Below, piece after piece: positions 1 through 6,176 of a DNA stretch of 8,109 nucleotides. A program made the translations under genes and the position numbers. The notes under the pieces are model-generated. The model searched no databases. It had not been told where the DNA came from and saw only the letters and a program-made list of their open reading frames with translations. Position 1 is the first letter of the stretch. Each line of letters opens with the position of its first letter. Where the stretch lies: NCBI GenBank assembly GCA_002385675.1, contig DGDY01000173.1, forward strand, positions 1 through 8,109, read 5' to 3'. This DNA comes from Anaerolineales bacterium UBA3940 (GTDB lineage Bacteria > Chloroflexota > Anaerolineae > Aggregatilineales > UBA3940).

Positions 1-159
1 TGACCTAATTTCAATCGCGCCGCTTTGCCCCTCTTCGGCGGTTACATCAGGCGTCTGCGGTTCCTCGTCCTGCTCGGGCACCTGGTTTTCAGGTGTCTGG
101 TCTTCCTGCTCCTGTTCCTCGACCGGGTCGTGCTGATCTTCCTTACCCATAAGCGACAT
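1..159 (-). CDS. Acidic N-terminal fragment of an unidentified protein (possibly Lon or GrpE), cut by the window edge
   Basis: An open frame runs from an ATG at 157-159 leftwards to the window edge with no stop, giving 53 residues. It starts MSLMGKEDQHDP and is dominated by Glu, Gln, Asp and Pro, so this part is probably a disordered, highly charged N-terminal tail; no domain is reached before the edge. A GGAG lies about 9 nt upstream of the ATG. A second ATG three codons later (148-150) is possible but has a poorer ribosome site. The gene follows the Hsp20 gene after 69 bp with no visible terminator, so the two may be co-transcribed. Acidic tails of this kind are found on Lon proteases and on GrpE, and both would suit an Hsp20 neighbour. 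That identity is a guess from context; the sequence shown does not settle it. Confidence 0.6.
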   Translation of the reverse strand, partial: MSLMGKEDQHDPVEEQEQEDQTPENQVPEQDEEPQTPDVTAEEGQSGAIEIRS

Positions 160-228
160 CAATCGCAACTCCAGTTCAGTGCGTCAATACAATTCGGTTC
201 CTGCAAGCCCTCACCAGCTACCGCGCTG

Positions 229-672
229 CTATGCCTCGCGCCTATCGACAGGGATGACGCGAACGGTCTTGGGCTTCAAGCGGGGGAGTTCAACCCGCAG
301 GAAGCCGTCTTCATAGCGCGCCACAATATTCTCTTCATCCACAGGCCACGGCAGCAACACGTCAGTACGGAACTCCCCGTAGCCAATCTCAAGCTGGTGG
401 TAGGCCGTGCAGCCGGGCAGGTGCGCGGGGCGCGTCCCGCTGATAATAAGCTGGTGCGGGCTGATGGCGACGTTGAAATCCGAGGTCTTCATCCCGGCGA
501 TCTCCACCAGCACGATAAGCCGGTCGTCCGTCTCCATCACATCGGTGGGCGGTCGCCAGACATTCGGACGCCGCACGACGACGAAACGCCCTCCTCCCAT
601 CACCACATGGTAGTGGTGTGTTTCAAATTTATCAGCCGGGGAGGATGCAACCTCGTTTTGCTTCGCCGTCAT
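229..672 (-). CDS. Hsp20/alpha-crystallin family small heat-shock protein
   Basis: A 147-residue ATP-independent holdase chaperone that would bind unfolding cytoplasmic proteins and keep them refoldable. Residues about 38-138 form the alpha-crystallin domain: it opens with VWRPPTDVMETDDRLIV, has the LVEIAGM turn near residues 55-61, and ends with the signature DGFLRVELPR (122-131). I140-P-V142 near the C-terminus resembles the I-x-I/V motif used for oligomer assembly. The first 37 residues are variable and His/Val rich, as usual for the family. The ATG is preceded by GAGGG at a 6-nt spacing, which supports the start. The length is normal for bacterial Hsp20. A leader of 100 nt or more lies upstream. 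The next gene on the same strand begins 69 bp downstream. No CIRCE or HAIR heat-shock operator was found. Confidence 0.93.
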   Translation of the reverse strand: MTAKQNEVASSPADKFETHHYHVVMGGGRFVVVRRPNVWRPPTDVMETDDRLIVLVEIAGMKTSDFNVAISPHQLIISGTRPAHLPGCTAYHQLEIGYGEFRTDVLLPWPVDEENIVARYEDGFLRVELPRLKPKTVRVIPVDRREA

Positions 673-784
673 ACCGAACCCTCACTTCACCAGCAACTGC
701 AGGCTACGCACTCACCTACTTAATCGGGTCTGGGTGGCCCGGAAGTGGCAGCCCTGCCGGGCGGGCCTCCAAACGCCGAAGTTT

Positions 785-864
785 ATTTTACCATAGCGTA
801 TAACACCAACCCAAAGCTGAGTATACCTGGCTCACATTATAGGACGATTAGAACTCCGTAGAAA
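785..864 (-). promoter_or_regulatory. Candidate promoter region for the Hsp20 gene
   Basis: This AT-richer stretch upstream of the Hsp20 gene contains several -10-like hexamers on the minus strand: a perfect TATAAT at 841-836 (weak TTTCTA at 864-859, 17-bp spacer), TATACT at 825-820, and TAAAAT at 790-785 (TTGGGT at 814-809, 18-bp spacer). Any of these would give a leader of about 100-160 nt. Since a terminator closes the upstream gene at 881-922, the Hsp20 promoter should lie here. Which hexamer is used cannot be decided by eye. Confidence 0.4.
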
Positions 865-880
865 GTGCGCCTGCCTGCCT

Positions 881-922
881 ATAAAAAACGGCACAGACGG
901 ACGGTTTGCCTCCATCTGTGCC
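881..922 (-). terminator. Rho-independent terminator of the transglycosylase gene
   Basis: The arms at 890-901 and 911-922 form a 12-bp stem (GGCACAGA pairs with TCTGTGCC, then one C/A mismatch, then GGA with TCC) around a 9-nt loop at 902-910. On the minus strand the stem is followed after one base by six T residues (888-883). It sits about 36 bp past the stop codon of the lytic transglycosylase gene, which it should terminate, and it separates that gene from the Hsp20 unit. Confidence 0.88.
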
Positions 923-957
923 ATCTATCGGCTATCTTTTGCTGCGCCGCCGCAGGC

Positions 958-1698
958 TTAACGCAGGCCGAGGTTCTCCTCGGCCTGGTTGCACAGCGAC
1001 CTGCCTCCCGCCTCCAGCCACGTCTCTAGAGTCGGGCTGCTGTCCCATCCAGCAGTCGCCTCGCGGTAGATGCCCGTTCCCCAGCGGTAATAACGCTGAG
1101 TTTCGGTCGGCCAGGTATTGTAATCACGCGGGATGATGCCGATACCTCCGTTGTAGCCCGCCATCGCCAGCCCGACATGCCCACCGGAGCGCTGGAGCGC
1201 CTGAGCGAAGTAGTCCAGCCCTCGCCGTGCATTGGTGGCCGGGTCAAACCGGTTTTCGCCCTCGGCAAAGTGGAAGGGCATCACTTGAAACAGCCCCGAC
1301 GCGCCTGCCCACGACTCGGCGGACGGGTTGCCGCACGACTCGATCTGCATGAGTGTGGCAGCGGCATTGGGGTCGATGCCCCACTCCGAGGCCCAGGCGA
1401 CAATTTCATCTTCCCAGTACAGTACGGAGGGTGTAAAGACCGGCGACAGCTTTGAAACGGTCGTGGCACGCTGACTTTCCGCCTCATACAGCGCCGGTAC
1501 ATCTGCCGCCTGCTGTAACGTCAGGTCGGGTGCGGCCAGGGCCACAATGCTCTCATCCTTGTCGAGCAGAGTTGAAACTACGCTAAATGCAAAAATAGCC
1601 ACTGCCACAAAGGCCAGAATCTCCAGCCAGAGCGACCGTGACCACCAGTTGACTGTGGCACGTGCGAGTGACTTCACCTTGTCGAGCCCTGATTTCAA
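958..1698 (-). CDS. Membrane-anchored lytic transglycosylase (SLT domain)
   Basis: A 246-residue peptidoglycan lytic transglycosylase that would cleave the MurNAc-GlcNAc bond and form 1,6-anhydro-MurNAc ends outside the membrane. The N-terminus is basic and is followed by one hydrophobic helix (about 24-45) acting as a signal anchor, then a linker to about residue 90. The catalytic SLT domain follows: QIES with the predicted catalytic Glu120, GLFQVMP at 135-141 and AGYNGG at 180-185, ending with ETQRYYRW at 199-206. All hallmark motifs are intact. The frame begins at TTG (1696-1698), because an in-frame stop lies just upstream at 1726-1728 and no in-frame ATG intervenes. A weak AGG lies about 10 nt before it. 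A GTG seven codons later, preceded by AGGG, is an alternative start. The gene is monocistronic, with its own terminator at 881-922. Confidence 0.9.
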   Translation of the reverse strand: MKSGLDKVKSLARATVNWWSRSLWLEILAFVAVAIFAFSVVSTLLDKDESIVALAAPDLTLQQAADVPALYEAESQRATTVSKLSPVFTPSVLYWEDEIVAWASEWGIDPNAAATLMQIESCGNPSAESWAGASGLFQVMPFHFAEGENRFDPATNARRGLDYFAQALQRSGGHVGLAMAGYNGGIGIIPRDYNTWPTETQRYYRWGTGIYREATAGWDSSPTLETWLEAGGRSLCNQAEENLGLR

Positions 1699-1713
1699 AC
1701 GCTTTTTGCCTGC

Positions 1714-1734
1714 ATTAGAACAAAATTAGAACAA
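1714..1734. repeat. Tandem direct repeat ATTAGAACAA, 11-bp period
   Basis: ATTAGAACAA occurs at 1714-1723 and again, identically, at 1725-1734, a period of 11 bp or about one helical turn. On the minus strand each copy contains TCTAAT, one mismatch from the -10 consensus. A TTCACG lies 16 bp upstream of the distal copy. The repeat is therefore in the probable promoter or leader of the transglycosylase gene and may be a two-site regulator target or a pair of alternative -10 boxes. Confidence 0.6.
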
Positions 1735-1856
1735 GTGTTTTATCACCGTGAAAATTCTAACACAGAGCCCCGTTCAAAGCAAGTCTGGAGGCGGTACTTT
1801 GAGTATTTCTGATACAACACTGATACCGGCAACCTCTAATATAGCCATGCTTGCCA

Positions 1857-1964
1857 GCGACGCAACTGCACGAGTACAATCCGGTGACGTGCGGCACACG
1901 CAGAGGCTTGCAGCCCTCGCACGCCGCCTCGTGACACTACCTGAGATGAAGGAGAACCCGCTCG
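1857..1964 (+). pseudogene. Possible remnant of an IS4/Tn5-type transposase N-terminus
   Basis: In the frame running from 1748, bases from about 1857 to 1964 encode a stretch including SGDVRHTQRLAALARRL. This resembles the N-terminal DNA-binding segment of Tn5/IS4-family transposases, typically G-D-x-R-x-x-x-RL followed by a Leu/Ala-rich helix and a Pro. The similarity is from memory and short. The frame then runs out of register into the STAS-like gene, which starts at 1965 in a different frame, and there is no transposase catalytic region. No terminal inverted repeats were seen. It could equally be chance reading of non-coding DNA. The rest of the 1699-1964 intergenic region holds the direct repeat and no other clear element. 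Confidence 0.2.
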
Positions 1965-2369
1965 ATGCCATACGATTTCGAATGGCTGGACGAAAATCGC
2001 AACATTGTCGCTATCCGGCTGTCCAGCCCTGTTTCGCCAGAGGAGCTTAAGGAGCTGCACGCCAGGGTTATGCCGCTCACCGAGTCGCCGCTGCCCATCT
2101 ACATCCTCGCCGACATCCGTAACTTCGACCTGCTCACCGCCTACTCGCAACTCGGCGACGCGCTCAAGACGCTGTCGCTGCCCAGCATGGACAACGCAAA
2201 GATGCAGGGCTCGCGCGTGGCCATCCTCGGCGGTGGGCCGCTCGTCGGGCTTGTTCTGAGCTTCGCTAAAGACTACTTGAATGAGGGGGACGATCTGGTT
2301 AAAGCGTTCAACAACGAGGACGAGGCCCGCAGTTGGCTGCAGGAAGCAGGCGGGGGCAGCATCGCGTAG
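1965..2369 (+). CDS. STAS/SpoIIAA-like domain protein
   Basis: A 134-residue soluble cytoplasmic protein and the only plus-strand protein gene here. The pattern suits the SpoIIAA-like (STAS/SEC14-type) superfamily. There is an N-terminal beta hairpin (YDFEWLDENRNIVAIRL, residues 3-19), a helix from about 24-36, a central strand and turn at LPIYILADIRNF (43-54), a second strand RVAILGG (84-90), and the C-terminal EDEARSWLQ (118-126) typical of this group. Related proteins are mostly uncharacterised; some STAS domains act as anti-anti-sigma switches, but no partner kinase or sigma gene is nearby. The ATG is preceded by AAGGAG at a 10-nt spacing. No convincing promoter was found. The gene converges on the GlsB-type gene and shares a terminator with it. 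Confidence 0.72.
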   Translation: MPYDFEWLDENRNIVAIRLSSPVSPEELKELHARVMPLTESPLPIYILADIRNFDLLTAYSQLGDALKTLSLPSMDNAKMQGSRVAILGGGPLVGLVLSFAKDYLNEGDDLVKAFNNEDEARSWLQEAGGGSIA

Positions 2370-2397
2370 GGGCGCGAAACTTTCCGTACCAGACAGC

Positions 2398-2425
2398 AAA
2401 ACCGCCGTCACAGAGACGGCGGTTC
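2398..2425. terminator. Bidirectional intrinsic terminator between convergent genes
   Basis: ACCGCCGTC (2401-2409) and GACGGCGGT (2415-2423) form a perfect 9-bp stem around a 5-nt loop, extended by an A-T pair (2400/2424). On the minus strand the stem runs into TTTT, and on the plus strand into TTCGTGTTT. It lies about 30 bp past the STAS-like stop and about 20 bp past the GlsB-type stop, so it can serve both. The minus-strand tail is the better T tract. Confidence 0.8.
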
Positions 2426-2443
2426 GTGTTTGATGCCAGTGTG

Positions 2444-2725
2444 CTAAGCCCAATCGCGATCACGCGTGAGCACCCCGATCACGACGGTGAAGAGCGCCGA
2501 GCCGATGATCGACCAGATCACCGGGAATGGCCTGCTGCCGATGTTGATAACCCACAGCTCCGGCAAGCCAAGCTGCCGGGCGATCCACATCCCCAGCAGC
2601 GCCCCGATGAAGCCGACAACTGCCGATACCAGGCAGCCACCCAGCGAGTACCCGGCAATCGCCTGTCCGATCCCCCCGGCGACAGCGGCGATGACCACCA
2701 GCGCCAGAAACTCAAACAGCGACAT
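2444..2725 (-). CDS. GlsB/YeaQ/YmgE-family small membrane protein
   Basis: A 93-residue, very hydrophobic protein with three predicted membrane helices at about 4-22, 28-49 and 67-87. The pattern GGIGQAIAG (17-25), then GGCLVSAVVGFIGALLG (29-45) and the IARQLGLP turn (48-55), is characteristic of the 'transglycosylase-associated' GlsB/YeaQ/YmgE family. Members are linked to envelope stress in several bacteria but have no known biochemical activity. The length is normal for the family, slightly extended by the loop and the third helix. The ATG has an excellent ribosome site, GAAGGGGG with a 7-nt spacer. The gene has its own promoter (2779-2808) and a shared downstream terminator, so it is probably monocistronic, with possible read-through from the upstream operon. 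The lytic transglycosylase at 958-1698 is close by but separately transcribed; the family name does not imply a partnership. Confidence 0.88.
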   Translation of the reverse strand: MSLFEFLALVVIAAVAGGIGQAIAGYSLGGCLVSAVVGFIGALLGMWIARQLGLPELWVINIGSRPFPVIWSIIGSALFTVVIGVLTRDRDWA

Positions 2726-2757
2726 ATGCTATCCCCCTTCTACCGATGAAAAATCAA

Positions 2758-2772
2758 GAGCACGGGGTGCTC
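2758..2772 (-). terminator. Hairpin with T tract: upstream operon terminator and/or glsB-type leader hairpin
   Basis: GAGCAC (2758-2763) and GTGCTC (2767-2772) form a perfect 6-bp stem with a GGG loop. On the minus strand it is followed by TTGATTTTT, so it looks like an intrinsic terminator. It lies about 60 bp past the stop of the metallo-hydrolase gene and can end the ABC operon. It is also downstream of the predicted glsB-type promoter, with the first stem base at the predicted +1. Confidence 0.65.
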
Positions 2773-2778
2773 ATCCTC

Positions 2779-2808
2779 AGTATATGCACCCGGAGAGCCG
2801 CGCGTCAA
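2779..2808 (-). promoter_or_regulatory. Promoter of the GlsB-type gene
   Basis: On the minus strand TTGACG (2808-2803) and TATACT (2784-2779) each match consensus at five of six positions, with an 18-bp spacer. The predicted start is near 2772, about 47 nt ahead of the GlsB-type ATG. A short inverted repeat, CCGCG (2798-2802) and CGCGG (2809-2813), encloses exactly the -35 hexamer, which could be an operator or chance in GC-rich DNA. Confidence 0.65.
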
Positions 2809-2830
2809 CGCGGAGGGGGATAGCGGGCGG

Positions 2831-3604
2831 CTACCTTCGCAGCGGGATCTCCTGGAAGTCCTCACACAGGAACACCTCGCCGTCGAAGGTTGTGCGCGCG
2901 TCGTCGCACAGCCGCTCCCGCTGAGCGGGGGTTGTATTCCACACCGTGTAATGGATAAGCCCGAGCGCCCGCGCCCCTGCTTCCTGCGCAATGGTTCCGG
3001 CCTGCGATGCGCTGGAGTGCCCGAGCGGCTCGTCTGCCGTCACCTCGTGGATCAGCAGGTCCGCATCTCTCGCCAGCTCGACCACACTGCTGGTCGGCAC
3101 GGTGTCGGATGAGTAGGCGAACACGAAGCCGGTCTTCTTGGCCACCACCCGCACACCGATGGTCGGCACGTAATGCTTTACCGGCGAGGCGATAATGTCG
3201 AAATCGGCGTTTTCAAGCACGTGCACGCCGCGCTCCTCCGGCAGGTGGTGGAACGCGACCGGGAAGAAGCCCATCCACTCGTCCCAGTGGTAGGCCATCA
3301 TCAGGTCTTCGACGCGCTGGAGGCAGTGGTGCAGCCCGTAGATGCGCAGCGGCGCCGTGCGCCCGGTGAGCCACGTGCTCATGAGGAAGCCGGGCACACC
3401 GCCGACGTGGTCCGGATGGAAGTGGGTCAGGATGATGTCGCCGACCTCGTCCGGGTCGATGCCGACCTGCTTGAGACGCACGAGCGGGCGGCCCACACAG
3501 TCGATCAGCACGGCGGAGTGGTCACCGTGCAGAACCATATGGGTGTTTTCGTGATCGGCGTCAGGGACTGCCGATGCAGACCCGAGTATGACTAGCCTTG
3601 GCAT
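2831..3604 (-). CDS. Metallo-beta-lactamase-fold hydrolase, RNase Z-like
   Basis: A 257-residue cytoplasmic hydrolase of the metallo-beta-lactamase fold. The zinc motif HFHPDH is at 61-66. Other expected ligand regions follow: PVKHYVPTIGVRV at 141-153 (His144), YSSDT at 164-168 (Asp167), HEVT at 186-189, GHSSASQAG at 195-203, and His218. The order and the HEVT/GHSS motifs match RNase Z and its relatives. At 257 residues it is shorter than typical RNase Z of about 300, and I do not recognise the tRNA-binding exosite arm, so it may be a relative acting on another phosphodiester or ester. The ATG at 3602-3604 is chosen because the family's N-terminal strand starts at MPRLVILGSASA and a purine-rich GAGGAGAGG lies upstream; the open frame extends further, but that part overlaps the permease gene. 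It is the last gene of the ABC operon, 23 bp after the permease. Confidence 0.85.
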   Translation of the reverse strand: MPRLVILGSASAVPDADHENTHMVLHGDHSAVLIDCVGRPLVRLKQVGIDPDEVGDIILTHFHPDHVGGVPGFLMSTWLTGRTAPLRIYGLHHCLQRVEDLMMAYHWDEWMGFFPVAFHHLPEERGVHVLENADFDIIASPVKHYVPTIGVRVVAKKTGFVFAYSSDTVPTSSVVELARDADLLIHEVTADEPLGHSSASQAGTIAQEAGARALGLIHYTVWNTTPAQRERLCDDARTTFDGEVFLCEDFQEIPLRR

Positions 3605-3627
3605 ACGCTTGCTGCCTCTCCTCGGCG

Positions 3628-5136
3628 TCAGCCGCCGCTGGTGGCGATGCTGACGAGTGCGGGTGTTACATAAACCTCTACCACAGCAGCCGCGATAAGC
3701 AGCGGCAGGATTAAGAGCCACCAGAGGCGGATGGTGTCCGCAAGGGCCTCAAGCCAACCCTCGCCGAGGCGCTTACCCGGCGGCGGCGCGAGCACGCTCG
3801 CACCGAGCCTCACAGCCAGCCCGCCCGCCAGCACAGCAGCGGGAACCTCGAACAGGCTGTGAGGGACCAGCGCCGCCAGCACCACGACCGGGGCCATCCC
3901 TGCGGTTGCCATCTGCGCAACCACGTAGCCGATCACGACGATCGGCAGCATCAGAATGAGCACGACCAGCACGCCGACGGAGAAGACCGCCAGCACCGTC
4001 CCGATGAGCAGTACGCGCACATTCTGTACCAGCACCAATAATATACCAGTCAAACCGGAGAGACCAGTGTCGATGAGCAGCGAGTGGAAGCGCGCATACC
4101 AGTCATCCAGCACAAATGCCTCGGGCGGCACGCCGAACACGGTGCCGTAATACCGGCCAATCAGGAAGGCGGCAAGCATCGCCACCGCGACGAGGGCCAT
4201 CGCGGGGCGGGTCCGCGTCACCGCGCCGAGTACTTCATCCCGGTACCACTGCCAGGGGGAGCGCTGAACGCCATCCTCACGCCGCGCGAGCACCAACCGC
4301 CAGAGCTGTTTCGCTATCTGCACGAGGTTGATCTCGTCGATCTCACCACCCAGCAGGTCTTCACGGTTGAAGCTGCGCACGCCCATCCGCACGAGCACGA
4401 CGTAAACCACCACCAGCCCAACGAGCATCCACCACAGCGCACCGTAATGCCCCCAGAACATGATGAACGCTTCTGTCTGCAGCAGCAGCGCAATCGGCAC
4501 GATGATGAAACTCGCCAGCAGGTTGGCCGCGCGCACGCTCGTCACCTGGCTGGAGACGATCACCGCGCCCGCGACCATCACCAGGGCGTGCATAATGTTG
4601 AGCAGCGCGATCTGCACGAGCATTGACGGGGCCAGCATCGGGCTCCCCGCGAGGCTCTGCCCGACGACGTACACTACCATCGCCAGCAGACTGCCGATCG
4701 TAGGCGGCATGGTTGCGGCAAGAGTCTTGCCGATGTAGACCTGTGTGTCTGTCAGCGGTGAGGACAGCAGCGGCTCCAGGCTGCGGCGCTCCTTCTCGCC
4801 AACGAAGCTCTCCAGCGCGATGATGAGAGAGAACGACGCCGGGAAAAAGCCGACGGCAAGCAACAGGAACGGCGCGATCCGGTCAGCAACCAGCGTCGCG
4901 CCGTAACGCGCAATCCACGCGAGCAGCCGCTCTGCGCCCCAGTTGGCAAGCCCCGGCGTGATGAGGCTGAGCAGCAGCACCGGGGCAGTGATGCGCCAGT
5001 CCCGCAGCATGTCGACCAGTTCGCGGCGGGTCACGATCCACGCACGGGACAGGTTCCAGCGGACGGAGCGCACCAGCCCCCGCTTCTCCACCCCGGCTCG
5101 CTGTTCTATGGATGAAACCGATGTTGGCGTTGACAT
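3628..5136 (-). CDS. ABC-2 type permease fused to a SpoIIM-like domain
   Basis: A 502-residue integral membrane protein, probably the permease for the ATPase encoded just upstream. The N-terminal half (to about residue 255) has an initial cytoplasmic amphipathic segment, a helix near 50-70, and ESFVGEKERRSLEPLLSSPL (109-128), the loop typical of NatB-like ABC-2 exporters, then five or so membrane helices. After a charged linker (about 255-310) the C-terminal half matches the SpoIIM family: QNVRVLLIGT (371-380), VPHSLFEVPA (424-433) and a final helix with VEVYVTP (486-492). Such a fusion would export ions, lipids or peptides; the substrate is unknown. The ATG at 5134-5136 is preferred for its GGTAGGG ribosome site. 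A GTG at 5173-5175 would add 13 residues and place the start 3 bp from the ATPase stop. Confidence 0.85.
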   Translation of the reverse strand: MSTPTSVSSIEQRAGVEKRGLVRSVRWNLSRAWIVTRRELVDMLRDWRITAPVLLLSLITPGLANWGAERLLAWIARYGATLVADRIAPFLLLAVGFFPASFSLIIALESFVGEKERRSLEPLLSSPLTDTQVYIGKTLAATMPPTIGSLLAMVVYVVGQSLAGSPMLAPSMLVQIALLNIMHALVMVAGAVIVSSQVTSVRAANLLASFIIVPIALLLQTEAFIMFWGHYGALWWMLVGLVVVYVVLVRMGVRSFNREDLLGGEIDEINLVQIAKQLWRLVLARREDGVQRSPWQWYRDEVLGAVTRTRPAMALVAVAMLAAFLIGRYYGTVFGVPPEAFVLDDWYARFHSLLIDTGLSGLTGILLVLVQNVRVLLIGTVLAVFSVGVLVVLILMLPIVVIGYVVAQMATAGMAPVVVLAALVPHSLFEVPAAVLAGGLAVRLGASVLAPPPGKRLGEGWLEALADTIRLWWLLILPLLIAAAVVEVYVTPALVSIATSGG

Positions 5137-5178
5137 GAACACCCTACCTGTAAAGCTACGTGACAAAGATAACACCCA

Positions 5179-6129
5179 TCAGGCGGTCAGGGTTTGCGAA
5201 GGCGCGGGAACATCGTGCTCGCTGCCGATAACACGTAAATACACCTGCTCAAGGCTCTGCGGCACCTCGCTGAGCGTCACAACGGCAGCGCCGTGTTCTG
5301 CGAGGCGGCGAAGCACCTGCGGGTTTGTCGTCATGGGGTCCGGCGTGCGGTAGCGCAGCCAGTTGTGCCCGTAGCTGTCCAGTTCAACGAGGTCGGCGAT
5401 GGTGTCGGGCAGCGCCTCGATCGTCCGCGCGAGGCGAATCTCCAGCAGCGGCGGCCCGAGCAGGCGCGCCTTCAGCTCCAGCGGCGTGCCCTGTGCGATG
5501 ATCTGGCCACGCCGGATGATAGCGATACGGTCTGCCAGTTCCTCCGCCTCGGCGAGGTTGTGCGTGCAGAGGACGATGGTGCGCTCCTGCCCGCGCAGGT
5601 GCTTGATCATGTCGCGCACGAGGCGTGTACTCTGCGGGTCCATGGCGGAAGTCGGCTCATCGAGCAGCAGCACGCGCGGGTTGTGCAGCATTGCGCGGAC
5701 GAGGGAGAGCTTCTGCCGCATGCCCTTCGAGTACTCGCCAAGACGCCGGTTGAGGGCCTCCTCCAGCCCGAAGCGCGCGGCGAGCGCACGGGCACGCCGG
5801 CTGCGCGTCACCGGGTCCAGCCCGTACAGCTCGCCAAAGAAGTCCAGGTACTCGTAGCCCCGCATGCGCAGGTACAGGCCGTGATTCTCCGTGAGCACGC
5901 CGACGCTTGCGCGGACCTGGTCCGGCTCCTCGACGATGTCATAACCAGCCACACGCGCCCAGCCCGAGGTCGGGCGGAGCAGCGAGGTCAGCATGCGAAC
6001 CGTCGTTGTCTTGCCCGCTCCGTTTGGGCCAAGCAGAGCCAGCACCTCGCCAGGCTGAACGGTGAAGGTGATGTTCTGGACGGCGACAAAGCTGTCGAAG
6101 TGTTTGGTCAGCGCGTGTGCTTCAATCAT
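5179..6129 (-). CDS. ABC transporter ATP-binding protein (NatA-like)
   Basis: A 316-residue cytoplasmic ATPase that would power the adjacent ABC-2 permease. Walker A GPNGAGKT is at 34-41, the signature region YSKGMRQK at 133-140, Walker B VLLLDEPT at 153-160 with catalytic Glu158, and the switch His190 in CTHNLAEAEELADR. At the Q-loop the usual Gln is replaced by Glu81 in GVLTENHGLY, a substitution common in NatA-like exporter ATPases. Residues from about 225 on form an accessory C-terminal domain often present in this group. The ATG at 6127-6129 has GGAG about 10 nt upstream. The gene heads an operon with the permease and the metallo-hydrolase and is preceded by a TATAAT inside a dyad. All catalytic motifs are intact; the exported substrate cannot be read from the sequence. 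Confidence 0.93.
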   Translation of the reverse strand: MIEAHALTKHFDSFVAVQNITFTVQPGEVLALLGPNGAGKTTTVRMLTSLLRPTSGWARVAGYDIVEEPDQVRASVGVLTENHGLYLRMRGYEYLDFFGELYGLDPVTRSRRARALAARFGLEEALNRRLGEYSKGMRQKLSLVRAMLHNPRVLLLDEPTSAMDPQSTRLVRDMIKHLRGQERTIVLCTHNLAEAEELADRIAIIRRGQIIAQGTPLELKARLLGPPLLEIRLARTIEALPDTIADLVELDSYGHNWLRYRTPDPMTTNPQVLRRLAEHGAAVVTLSEVPQSLEQVYLRVIGSEHDVPAPSQTLTA

Positions 6130-6176
6130 GAGTCCGCGTCTCCACGGGGATAAGCGATAGCCCGGAAGGACAAGGG

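Noticed and set aside
673..720. ROSE-like RNA thermometer next to the Hsp20 ribosome site
   Set aside because: A TTGCT occurs upstream of GAGGG, but I could not draw a convincing hairpin that pairs it with the ribosome site.
25..723. Long plus-strand open frame of 232 codons over the Hsp20 gene
   Set aside because: It is antisense to a clear Hsp20 gene and to the acidic N-terminal frame, and its translation has no family features.
1836..2453. Minus-strand open frame of 205 codons
   Set aside because: It is antisense to the STAS-like gene, which has a good ribosome site and a coherent domain pattern, and it runs through the shared terminator.
3605..3721. 39-codon N-terminal extension of the metallo-hydrolase
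   Set aside because: It would overlap the permease gene, is Arg/Cys rich and unlike the family; the ATG at 3602-3604 starts exactly at the first family strand.
5293..6153. Plus-strand open frame of 286 codons
   Set aside because: It lies opposite the ABC ATPase, whose Walker and signature motifs are intact; the His/Arg/Gln-rich product is typical of an antisense shadow in GC-rich DNA.
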